Below are positions 57,274-64,000 of a stretch of DNA of 64,000 nt, piece after piece (position 1 is the stretch's first letter; each line of letters begins with the position of its first letter). Made by a program: the position numbers and the translations under genes. The notes under the pieces were generated by a model that was given only the letters and a program-made list of their open reading frames with translations, did no database searches and was not told the DNA's origin. The DNA comes from Streptoalloteichus hindustanus (GTDB taxonomy: Bacteria; Actinomycetota; Actinomycetes; Mycobacteriales; Pseudonocardiaceae): assembly GCF_900129375.1 (NCBI RefSeq), contig NZ_FQVN01000006.1, positions 310,001 to 374,000 of the forward strand, read 5' to 3'.

Positions 57274-58469
57274 CGTTCGTGCTCGGGGTCGTCCTCTTCG
57301 CGTTGGGCATCGGCATCTCGATCGCCCTGCACGAGTTCGGCCACCTGCTGACCGCCAAGGCGTTCGGCATGAAGGCCACGCGGTACTTCGTCGGCTTCGG
57401 GCCGAAGATCTTCTCGTTCCGGAAGGGCGAGACCGAGTACGGGCTCAAGGCCATCCCGGCCGGCGGGTTCGTGCAGATCGTGGGCATGACCGCGCTGGAG
57501 GAGGTCGACCCCGCCGACGAGCCGCGCGCCTTCTACAACAAGCCGGTGTGGCAGCGCGTGGTCGTGCTCGCCGCCGGGTCGATCACCCACTTCATCATCG
57601 GCATCCTGGTGCTGTTCCTGATGGCGGTCTCGATCGGCCTGCCGAACCTGGGCAACAAGCCCGTCGTCGGCGAGATCAGCGCCTGCGTGCCGGCCACGCC
57701 CACCCAGAAGGGCTGCGCCCCCGGCGACCCGGCCCCCGCCCGGCAGGCCGGCCTGAAGCCCGGCGACGAGATCCTCGCCGTCGGCGGGCGCGCCACCGCC
57801 ACCTACGAGGACGTCCTGCGGACGACCAGGGAGATGGCCGGCCCGACGCCGTTCCGGATCCGCCGGGACGGCCAGGAGCAGACGCTGACCGTGGACGTGG
57901 CCAGGGTGCAGCGCGCCCCGCTGGACCCCAAGCCCGGGGAGACCCAGCTCGTGAGCGTCGGCGCCGTGGGCCTGTCGAACTCGCGCATGCTCCAGCACGG
58001 CGTGCTGGAGGCCGTGCCGGCCACCCTGAGCCTGACCGGCGACATGTTCGCCAACACCTGGGAGGGCATCAAGAAGCTTCCGGAGAAGGTGCCGGCGGTC
58101 TGGCGGGCCATCATGGGCGAGAACGACCCGCAGCGCCCGGTCAGCGTGGTCGGCGCCAGCGTCATCGGCGGCGACGCGGTCGAGCGGGGCCTGTGGGAGC
58201 TGTTCCTGATGCTCCTGGCCGGCCTGAACTTCTTCGTCGGCGTCTTCAACCTGCTGCCGCTGCTGCCGATGGACGGTGGGCACATCGCCGTGAACGTCTA
58301 CGGCCGCGTGCGGGACTGGGTGCGCCGGATGCGGGGGCTGCCCGCGGGCGGTCCGGTCGACTACACCAAACTGCTCCCGATCACGTACGTGCTCATGCTG
58401 CTCGGCGGCGCGATGATGCTGCTCACGGTGACCGCCGACATCGTCAACCCCATCCGGCTCCCCCAGTAA
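57270..58469 (+). CDS. rseP: Site-2 intramembrane metalloprotease RseP
   Basis: A 399-residue protease (Rip1-like). The zinc motif H-E-F-G-H is at residues 21-25 in the first helix. One PDZ domain covers about residues 130-215 ([15 protein letters not shown]). The second metal-binding motif is [12 protein letters not shown] near 330. It cleaves anti-sigma factors or other membrane proteins after first-site cleavage. The place between dxr and ispG equals Rv2869c (rip1) in M. tuberculosis. The GTG start overlaps dxr. Confidence 0.95.
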   Translation: MTFVLGVVLFALGIGISIALHEFGHLLTAKAFGMKATRYFVGFGPKIFSFRKGETEYGLKAIPAGGFVQIVGMTALEEVDPADEPRAFYNKPVWQRVVVLAAGSITHFIIGILVLFLMAVSIGLPNLGNKPVVGEISACVPATPTQKGCAPGDPAPARQAGLKPGDEILAVGGRATATYEDVLRTTREMAGPTPFRIRRDGQEQTLTVDVARVQRAPLDPKPGETQLVSVGAVGLSNSRMLQHGVLEAVPATLSLTGDMFANTWEGIKKLPEKVPAVWRAIMGENDPQRPVSVVGASVIGGDAVERGLWELFLMLLAGLNFFVGVFNLLPLLPMDGGHIAVNVYGRVRDWVRRMRGLPAGGPVDYTKLLPITYVLMLLGGAMMLLTVTADIVNPIRLPQ

Positions 58470-58504
58470 CCTGGACTGGCCGACGCACGAGCTGAGAGGA
58501 CCCG

Positions 58505-59668
58505 ATGACCGTCGACCTGGGCATGCCCGCCACCCCGCCGCCGGTGCTCGCCGAGCGGCGCAAGACCCGCCAGCTCATGGTGGGGTCGGTCGGGGTCGGC
58601 AGCGAGTTCCCCGTCTCGGTCCAGTCGATGACCACCACGGTCACCGCCGACATCAACGCGACGCTCCAGCAGATCGCGGAGCTGACGGCGTCCGGCTGCG
58701 ACATCGTCCGCGTGGCCTGCCCGTCGCAGGACGACGCCGACGCGCTGGCCGCGATCGCCCGCAAGTCCCAGATCCCGGTGATCGCGGACATCCACTTCCA
58801 GCCGAAGTACGTCTTCGCCGCCATCGAGGCCGGTTGCGCGGCGGTCCGGGTCAACCCCGGCAACATCAAGAAGTTCGACGACAAGGTCAGGGAGATCGCC
58901 CAGGCGGCCCGCGACCACGGCACGCCGATCCGGATCGGCGTCAACGCCGGGTCGCTGGACCCCCGGCTGCTGGCCAAGTACGGCAAGCCCACCCCGGAGG
59001 CGCTGGTCGAGTCGGCGCTGTGGGAGGCGAGCCTGTTCGCCGAGCACGACTTCCACGACATCAAGATCTCGGTCAAGCACCACGACCCGGTCGTGATGGT
59101 GCGGGCCTACGAGATGCTGGCCGAGCAGTGCGACTACCCGCTGCACCTCGGGGTGACCGAGGCCGGCCCGGCGTTCCAGGGCACGATCAAGTCGTCGGTG
59201 GCCTTCGGCGCGCTGCTCGCCAAGGGGATCGGCGACACCATCCGCGTCTCGCTGTCGGCGCCTCCGGTCGAGGAGGTCAAGGTCGGCATCCAGATCCTGC
59301 AGTCGCTCAACCTGCGGCCCCGCAAGCTGGAGATCGTCTCCTGCCCGTCCTGCGGCCGGGCCCAGGTGGACGTCTACAAGCTGGCCGAGGAGGTCACCGC
59401 CGGCCTGGAGGGCATGGAGATCCCGCTGCGGGTCGCGGTGATGGGCTGCGTGGTGAACGGGCCGGGCGAGGCGCGGGAGGCCGACCTGGGCGTGGCCTCC
59501 GGCAACGGCAAGGGCCAGATCTTCGTCAAGGGCCAGGTCGTCAAGACCGTGCCCGAGTCCAAGATCGTCGAGACGCTCATCGAAGAGGCGATGCGGATCG
59601 CCGAGGAGATGACCGAGTCGGGTGAGTTGGCGGCCGGCGTCGGTCAGCCGGTTGTCACCGTTTCCTGA
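58505..59668 (+). CDS. ispG: 4-hydroxy-3-methylbut-2-en-1-yl diphosphate synthase
   Basis: A 387-residue iron-sulfur enzyme of the MEP pathway converting MEcPP to HMBPP. The TIM-barrel part has [20 protein letters not shown] and [15 protein letters not shown]. The [4Fe-4S] Cys residues are in [14 protein letters not shown] and [14 protein letters not shown], with the conserved Glu. The length is normal for actinobacteria. ATG 58505 follows GAGAGGA. It lies 35 bases after rseP. Confidence 0.97.
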   Translation: MTVDLGMPATPPPVLAERRKTRQLMVGSVGVGSEFPVSVQSMTTTVTADINATLQQIAELTASGCDIVRVACPSQDDADALAAIARKSQIPVIADIHFQPKYVFAAIEAGCAAVRVNPGNIKKFDDKVREIAQAARDHGTPIRIGVNAGSLDPRLLAKYGKPTPEALVESALWEASLFAEHDFHDIKISVKHHDPVVMVRAYEMLAEQCDYPLHLGVTEAGPAFQGTIKSSVAFGALLAKGIGDTIRVSLSAPPVEEVKVGIQILQSLNLRPRKLEIVSCPSCGRAQVDVYKLAEEVTAGLEGMEIPLRVAVMGCVVNGPGEAREADLGVASGNGKGQIFVKGQVVKTVPESKIVETLIEEAMRIAEEMTESGELAAGVGQPVVTVS

Positions 59669-59743
59669 CTTCTGTACTCCACACGAGTGCTCTGAACCGC
59701 TCCGGTCGGGGGTCACCGTACGCATATCGGGGGTGACGTCTGG

Positions 59744-59749
59744 CAGGCT
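59744..59749 (+). promoter_or_regulatory. -10-like element for a possibly leaderless GNAT transcript
   Basis: CAGGCT ends six bases before GTG 59756, one base off TANNNT. GGAG between it and the start could also act as a short ribosome site, so leaderless use is uncertain. Confidence 0.3.
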
Positions 59750-59755
59750 TGGAGC

Positions 59756-60592
59756 GTGCTGAAGCTCGCCGGTGCCCGGCTGCTCGACGACCGGGACGCC
59801 CGTCAGGTCTGCTCGGTGCTGCGGGCCGACCCGGTCGCCTCGTGCATGGTGTCCTCCCGCGTCGAGGTGGCCGGGGTCGACTCGTGGCGACTGGGCGGCG
59901 AGCTGTGGGGCTACGGCAGCCGACTCGACGGGCTGTGCTTCTCCGGGGCCAACCTGGTGCCGCTCCGGGGCGGGCGGGCCGCGCTGCGCGCCTTCGCCGA
60001 CCGGGCGCTGCGCCGGGGGCGATGTTGCTCGTCCCTGGTCGGCCCGGCCGAGCAGGTGCTGGGCCTGTGGCAGGAGCTGGAACCGGAGTGGGGCCCGGCC
60101 CGTGAGGTGCGCGCCGAGCAGCCGCTGCTGGCCATGTCCGGCACGCCCAGGGTGACCCCCGACCCGCTGGTCCGCCCGGTCCGCCCGGACGAGCTGGACC
60201 GGTACCTCCCGGCGGCGGTGGCCATGTTCATCGAGGAGGTCGGCATCGACCCCCGGCTGGACGACGGCGGCGCCTGCTACCGGGCCCGGGTCGCCGAACT
60301 GGTCTCCGCCGGGCGGGCGTTCGCCCGGTTCGAGGGTGGCGAGGTCGTCTTCAAGGCCGAGATCGGTGCCCTGTCCACCCGGGTCGGGCAGATCCAGGGC
60401 GTGTGGGTGCACCCGGACCGCCGGGGCAACGGCCTGGGCGCCACCGGCACCGCCGCGGTTGTCGACCGCCTGGTGCGGGGCCTCGGCCGGATCGCCAGCC
60501 TGTACGTGAACGGCTACAACCTGCCGGCCCGCACGGTGTACCAGCGGGTCGGGTTCCAGCAGGTCGGCAGCTACGCGACCGTGCTCTTCTGA
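59756..60592 (+). CDS. GNAT-family acetyltransferase (Rv2867c-like)
   Basis: A 278-residue two-part protein. The N-terminal part (about 1-130, DUF4081-like) is MLKLAGARLLDDRDARQVCS and on. The C-terminal GNAT domain has IQGVWVHPDRRGNGLGATGT as motif A (acetyl-CoA pyrophosphate loop) and YNLPARTVYQRVGFQQVGSY as motif B. Mycobacterial homologues sit directly after ispG (gcpE), as here. The substrate is unknown. The final codons run into a 14-bp tandem repeat. Confidence 0.88.
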   Translation: MLKLAGARLLDDRDARQVCSVLRADPVASCMVSSRVEVAGVDSWRLGGELWGYGSRLDGLCFSGANLVPLRGGRAALRAFADRALRRGRCCSSLVGPAEQVLGLWQELEPEWGPAREVRAEQPLLAMSGTPRVTPDPLVRPVRPDELDRYLPAAVAMFIEEVGIDPRLDDGGACYRARVAELVSAGRAFARFEGGEVVFKAEIGALSTRVGQIQGVWVHPDRRGNGLGATGTAAVVDRLVRGLGRIASLYVNGYNLPARTVYQRVGFQQVGSYATVLF

Positions 60593-60665
60593 CTCTGCTC
60601 TTCTGTCTCTGCTGCTCCGACTCCGCGGTGCTGTCTCTGCTGACTGTCTCCGCTGTGCTGACCCT
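60583..60665 (+). repeat. 14-bp degenerate minisatellite, six copies
   Basis: Units near GCTSTTCTGTCTCT repeat from 60583: copies at 60583, 60597, 60611, 60625, 60639 (13 bp) and 60652. The first copy contains the GNAT stop codon (60590-60592). The plus strand is pyrimidine-rich throughout. Confidence 0.8.
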
Positions 60666-60913
60666 GCTGCGCCGGCCGCCTCTGGTCGCGGGCTGACGTG
60701 GTCGCCGGCGTCGGCGGTGCTGCCCCACCGATCACCCACACGTGGGGTCCTGTGGAGTCCCCGGCCCCTGCGCTTCGCGGGGTGCGCGCACTGCCCGTTC
60801 TGTGGGGCGCCCACTTCAGCGCTGCGTGCGGCACCCACGCCGGTGTTCCGGGGACAGCCCGTGCCCGGGGGATCTTGTCGGACGTCCTGTGCGAACCCGG
60901 GCATACTGCGGCG
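60593..60913 (+). other. Intergenic region before the PBP gene
   Basis: These 321 bases hold the minisatellite and then about 240 bases of GC-rich DNA without an obvious gene. The frame upstream of the PBP start stays open but encodes Pro/His/Thr-rich sequence, with no sign of a signal peptide until GTG 60914. Confidence 0.6.
60902..60907 (+). promoter_or_regulatory. -10-like element for a possibly leaderless PBP transcript
   Basis: CATACT ends six bases before GTG 60914 with no ribosome site between, a spacing typical of leaderless actinobacterial messages. Confidence 0.4.
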
Positions 60914-62734
60914 GTGCACGCAAGACCCGCTCGACGCAGGATCGGTGCGATCGGCACGGTGGTCGTCCTCGGGCTGTTGTCCGTCGCGGGCTGCGCGTGG
61001 TTCGGCTCCGAGTCCACCCCGGACGCCGTGGTTCGCGCCTTCTACGACGCGCTGGCCGCCGGCGACACCGACCGGGCCGGCCAGGGCACCGACGACGGGC
61101 CGGCGGCCAGGGACGTGCTGGACCGGGTCCGGGGGGCGCTCGGCCCCGCCGGCCTCGCCCACCGGGTGGAGCAGGTCCGTTCCTCGTCCACGGCCGCCGA
61201 CGTCGCGGAGGCGACCGTCGCGTTGACCTGGGACCTCGGGAAGAACCGCAAGTGGTCCTACCAGAGCACCGTGGAGCTGCGGCGACACCGCGACACCTGG
61301 CAGGTGCACTGGACGCCCTCGGTCGTGCACCCGAAGCTCGCCGCGCAGCAGTCGCTCGCGTTGCGGGAGCTGCGTCCGGACCCGGCGCCCGTGCTGGACC
61401 GGGACGGCGCGCCGCTGCTGTCGCCGCAGAAGGTCATCTCGGTCCTGTTGGACCGCGGGGCCGCCGGGGACCTCGGGGCGGTGGCCGGCGGGCTGGCCGC
61501 GGCCCTGCAGCAGTTCGACTCCTCGATCACCCAGCAGTCCATCGTCGACGGCGCGAGCCGGGCCGGCGCCGGCGAGCCCTACGCCGTGGCGAGCCTGCGC
61601 GAGACCGACTACCAGCAGGTGAAACCCCGGATCTACGAGCTGCCGGGGGTGCGGTTCACCACCGAGACCCGGTTGCTCGCCCCGGACCGCGGCTTCGCCT
61701 CGCAGGTGCTGCCCGCCGTCCGCCGCACCGTGGAGGAGCAGGTCGCCGGCCGCGCCGGGTGGCGGATCGTGTCGCTCAACGCCGCGGGGGCCGAGGCCGA
61801 GACGCTGCACGAGCACCAGCCCGAGCTGGCCGCCGCCGTGTCCACCGGGCTCAGCCGCGCCGTGCAGTCCGCCGCCGAGGACGCCGTGGAGACGGTGCCC
61901 CAGCAGGCGATGGTCGTGGCCATCCAGCCCTCGACCGGGGACGTGCTGGCGGTGGCGCAGAACACCGCGGCGGACCAGGCGGGCGCGCTCCCGCTCAGCG
62001 GTCGCTACCCGCCCGGCTCGACCTTCAAGATCGTCACGGCCGCGGCCGCGCTGCAGGCCGGCACGGCCGGCGACGCCCCGCTGCCCTGTCCCGGCTCGTG
62101 GATCGTCGACGGCTACCGGATTCCCAACAACGGCGGCTTCGACCTCGGCGCGGTGCCGTTGACCAGGGCGTTCGCCCGGTCCTGCAACACCACGTTCGCC
62201 CAGCTCGCCACGAACCTGCCGGCCGACGCGCTGACCAGGGCGGCGCGCCAGCTCGGGCTCGGCGTGGACTTCGAGCTGCCCGGGGTCACCACGGTCACCG
62301 GCGCGGCGCCGGCCACACCCGACGCCAAAGAGCGGGCCGCCGCCGGTTTCGGCCAGGGCAAGGTGGTCGCCAGCCCGTTCGGGATGGCGCTGGTGGCGGC
62401 GTCGGTGGCACGCGGCTCGATGCCCACCCCCGTCCTGCTCAGGGGCGTGGAGACCAAGGTCGACACGCGGCCGGACGCGCCGCCGCCGGCGGTGCTGGAG
62501 GCGGTGCGGGCGATGATGCGCGCCGTCGTGACCGAGGGCACGGGCATGCGGCTGGCGTCCGTGCCCGAGGTCCACGGCAAGACCGGGACCGCCGAGGTCG
62601 GTGACGGCACGCGGTCGCACGGCTGGTTCGTCGGCTACCGGGGGGACCTGGCCTTCGCCACCCTGGTGGTGGACGCCGGCGATTCCACCCCGGCCCTGGA
62701 CGTCACGGCGAAGTTCCTGTCCTCCACCGGGTGA
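60914..62734 (+). CDS. Lipoprotein class B penicillin-binding protein
   Basis: A 606-residue transpeptidase. GTG 60914 gives a lipoprotein signal (RIGAIGTVVVLGLLSVAGC) with Cys near 29. A MecA_N/NTF2-like domain (about 35-160), a dimerisation domain, then the transpeptidase domain follow. Active-site motifs are S369-T-F-K, S423-C-N and K556-T-G in HGKTGTAEV. It resembles PBP-lipo (Rv2864c) of mycobacteria, which sits in the same neighbourhood and helps shape division-site peptidoglycan. Domain layout is similar to PBP2a, a point to consider for beta-lactam tolerance. Confidence 0.92.
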   Translation: MHARPARRRIGAIGTVVVLGLLSVAGCAWFGSESTPDAVVRAFYDALAAGDTDRAGQGTDDGPAARDVLDRVRGALGPAGLAHRVEQVRSSSTAADVAEATVALTWDLGKNRKWSYQSTVELRRHRDTWQVHWTPSVVHPKLAAQQSLALRELRPDPAPVLDRDGAPLLSPQKVISVLLDRGAAGDLGAVAGGLAAALQQFDSSITQQSIVDGASRAGAGEPYAVASLRETDYQQVKPRIYELPGVRFTTETRLLAPDRGFASQVLPAVRRTVEEQVAGRAGWRIVSLNAAGAEAETLHEHQPELAAAVSTGLSRAVQSAAEDAVETVPQQAMVVAIQPSTGDVLAVAQNTAADQAGALPLSGRYPPGSTFKIVTAAAALQAGTAGDAPLPCPGSWIVDGYRIPNNGGFDLGAVPLTRAFARSCNTTFAQLATNLPADALTRAARQLGLGVDFELPGVTTVTGAAPATPDAKERAAAGFGQGKVVASPFGMALVAASVARGSMPTPVLLRGVETKVDTRPDAPPPAVLEAVRAMMRAVVTEGTGMRLASVPEVHGKTGTAEVGDGTRSHGWFVGYRGDLAFATLVVDAGDSTPALDVTAKFLSSTG

Positions 62735-62798
62735 AACAACCCGATTGTGGAGTGATGATCGTTGGTCCTGCCGCTAGCGTCGTAGCAGGTTGTAGCAC

Positions 62799-63086
62799 AT
62801 GGAGTTGAGGACAGTGGAAACCATCGGTGTGCGAGAACTTCGGCAGAACGCCAGCGCGTATCTGCGGCGGGTGGCGGCGGGGGAGAGCTTCACGGTCACC
62901 GACAGGGGCCATCCGGTCGCCCTCCTCCGACCCGTGGGTCCGGAGTCGTCGCTACGGGAGCAGCTGATCGCCAACGGTGAGCTGATCCCGGGTCGCGGCG
63001 GACGCTTCCCGGAGCCTCTTCCCCCACTTCCCGGTGTGAGCGCCTCGGAGGAGTTGCAGCGGCTGCGGGACGAGGAGCGCTGGTGA
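62799..63086 (+). CDS. vapB: Phd/VapB-type antitoxin
   Basis: A 95-residue protein starting METR-like: MELRTVETIGVRELRQNASA. IGVRELRQNASAYLRRVAAG, ESFTVTDRGHPVALLRPVGP is the Phd/YefM fold used by many VapB antitoxins. The C-terminus (about 55-95) would bind the toxin. ATG 62799 is used; GTG 62814 is possible. The stop overlaps vapC (GTGA). An imperfect inverted repeat around TAGCGT (62770-62790) could be its operator. Confidence 0.9.
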   Translation: MELRTVETIGVRELRQNASAYLRRVAAGESFTVTDRGHPVALLRPVGPESSLREQLIANGELIPGRGGRFPEPLPPLPGVSASEELQRLRDEERW

Positions 63087-63478
63087 TCTACTTCGACTCC
63101 TCGGCCCTGGTGAAGCTGGTGCGGCAGGAGGCGGAGACGCCCGCGCTCGCGCGGTGGGTGGACGAGCTGACTGATCAGCAACGCGTCACCAGCTCGCTGG
63201 CGCGGGTCGAGGTGGTCCGTGCGGTCCGGGGGCAGGGAGACGACGCCCTTCGCCAGGCGGGGGCCGTCCTGGTGGAGATCGACCAGTTGCCGATGACCTT
63301 CGACGTGCTCGACGCGGCTGGCGCCCTGCCGCTCCCCCTGCGCTCCCCGGACGCCATTCACCTGGCGACCGCGATCCGGCTCCGGGCGAGCCTGACCGCG
63401 TTCGTGACCTACGACAAGAGGTTGCTCGCCGCCGCGGAGGAGGTTGGCCTGCCCGTCGCCTGCCCGGGCGCCCCGTAA
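63083..63478 (+). CDS. vapC: PIN-domain ribonuclease toxin VapC
   Basis: A 131-residue PIN nuclease. The acidic set is complete: Asp5 ([13 protein letters not shown]), Glu43 ([11 protein letters not shown]), Asp90 ([12 protein letters not shown]) and Asp111 (FVTYDKRLL). VapC toxins cleave tRNA or rRNA. It overlaps vapB by four bases and precedes map by 10 bases. The module appears intact. M. tuberculosis carries vapBC23 in the same slot between the PBP and map genes. Confidence 0.92.
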   Translation: MIYFDSSALVKLVRQEAETPALARWVDELTDQQRVTSSLARVEVVRAVRGQGDDALRQAGAVLVEIDQLPMTFDVLDAAGALPLPLRSPDAIHLATAIRLRASLTAFVTYDKRLLAAAEEVGLPVACPGAP

Positions 63479-63488
63479 GGTGGGGGCC

Positions 63489-64000
63489 ATGTCCGTGAGA
63501 GCACCGCTCGCGCCGGGCCGGCAGTCACCGCGCCGTCCGGTTCCGGCCACCATCGAGCGCCCCGAGTACGTGGACCGGCCGGCGCCGGCCAGGAACACGG
63601 ACCCGTGGGTGCAGCCGCCCGAGGTGATCGAGGCCATGCGCGTCGCCGGCAAGATCGCCGCGCAGGCCCTCCAGGAGGCCGGCAGGGCGGTGCGCCCCGG
63701 CGTGACCACGGACGAGATCGACAAGGTGGCGCACGAGTTCCTGTGCGACCACGGCGCCTACCCCTCGACACTGGGCTACCGGGGCTTCCCCAAGTCGTGC
63801 TGCACCTCGCTGAACGAGGTCATCTGCCACGGCATCCCGGACTCGACGGTGGTCGAGGACGGCGACATCGTCAACATCGACGTCACCGCCTACATCGGCG
63901 GCGTGCACGGCGACACCAACGCGACCTTCCTCGCCGGCGAGGTGTCCGAGGAGGCGCGGCTGCTGGTCGAGCGCACGCACGAGGCGACCATGCGGGCGAT
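63489..64000 (+). CDS. map: Methionine aminopeptidase, N-terminal part (3' end outside window)
   Basis: An open frame from ATG 63489 runs past the window end (170 complete codons). AAGGTGGGGG lies upstream. A roughly 40-residue N-terminal extension with a Pro-rich SH3-binding-like segment ([13 protein letters not shown]) marks the type Ib enzymes of actinobacteria. The pita-bread fold follows: [46 protein letters not shown], and the first metal ligands in [19 protein letters not shown] (two Asp). It removes N-terminal Met from new proteins. Confidence 0.96.
   Translation, partial: MSVRAPLAPGRQSPRRPVPATIERPEYVDRPAPARNTDPWVQPPEVIEAMRVAGKIAAQALQEAGRAVRPGVTTDEIDKVAHEFLCDHGAYPSTLGYRGFPKSCCTSLNEVICHGIPDSTVVEDGDIVNIDVTAYIGGVHGDTNATFLAGEVSEEARLLVERTHEATMRA

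Noticed and set aside
58361-62620. A 1,419-codon open frame on the minus strand opposite rseP, ispG, GNAT and PBP
   Set aside because: It is antisense to four well-recognised genes and its His/Gly/Arg/Asp-rich composition is what high-GC codon bias produces on the opposite strand.

Overview
The window is a very GC-rich chromosomal segment from an actinomycete. The gene order runs acyP-smc-ftsY-amtB-glnB-glnD-ffh-rpsP-khpA-rimM-trmD-rplS-lepB-rnhB-DUF2469-yraN-yifB-dprA-xerC-whiG-rpsB-tsf-pyrH-frr-cdsA-rlmN-dxr-rseP-ispG-GNAT-PBP-vapBC-map. This is the conserved actinobacterial core also seen around Rv2922c to Rv2861c in Mycobacterium tuberculosis. GTG starts, 1-4 base stop/start overlaps, a WhiG-type sigma factor and a GlnR-type operator fit a filamentous actinomycete. 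I would guess Pseudonocardiales (Saccharothrix, Actinosynnema or Lentzea-like), but that is inference and not a match to a known genome.

Layout. 1-3957: end of acyP, then smc. 4.0-6.3 kb, minus strand: a three-gene unit encoding an EspC-like protein, a WXG-motif protein and a small acidic protein, probably linked to type VII secretion. 6.5-9.7 kb, minus strand: a small acetyltransferase, then a sodium:solute symporter next to anmK, probably for cell-wall sugar recycling. 9.8-17.6 kb: ftsY, a divergent HD-hydrolase/AraC pair, and the amtB-glnB-glnD ammonium operon behind a four-part GlnR box. 17.6-23.2 kb: envelope and glycan genes (polysaccharide deacetylase, DUF4015 hydrolase, GT87 glycosyltransferase) and a P-loop kinase. 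23.3-32.2 kb: ffh, an amidohydrolase, a CPBP protease, a pxpA remnant, and the rpsP-to-DUF2469 cluster. 32.4-38.7 kb: yraN-yifB-dprA, xerC, whiG and a minus-strand M23 peptidase. 38.8-43.2 kb: rpsB-tsf-pyrH-frr-cdsA. 43.3-48.5 kb: a VOC protein, tatA, a NarL-type two-component system, an LCP protein and a methyltransferase. 48.6-51.1 kb: rlmN, decayed toxin-antitoxin modules and a DUF2631 protein. 51.3-55.5 kb: potA-D-B-C, a polyamine-type ABC importer. 55.5-64.0 kb: a YeaQ-type protein, dxr-rseP-ispG, GNAT, a lipoprotein penicillin-binding protein, an intact vapBC and the start of map.

How the genes fit together. Most are core functions: chromosome condensation (Smc, XerC), the SRP and Tat export routes with signal peptidase (Ffh, FtsY, TatA, LepB), ribosome and translation factors, nitrogen control (AmtB/GlnB/GlnD), MEP isoprenoid synthesis (Dxr, IspG) and envelope building (CdsA, PBP, LCP, M23). 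Convergent gene pairs are separated by long perfect hairpins, several of which overlap stop codons. The accessory material lies in the joints: the type VII-like unit, the symporter/AnmK pair, toxin-antitoxin relics, a truncated frameshifted pxpA, minisatellite repeats and two 19-bp-spaced DnaA-box pairs. I saw no rRNA, tRNA, insertion sequence, prophage or CRISPR array.
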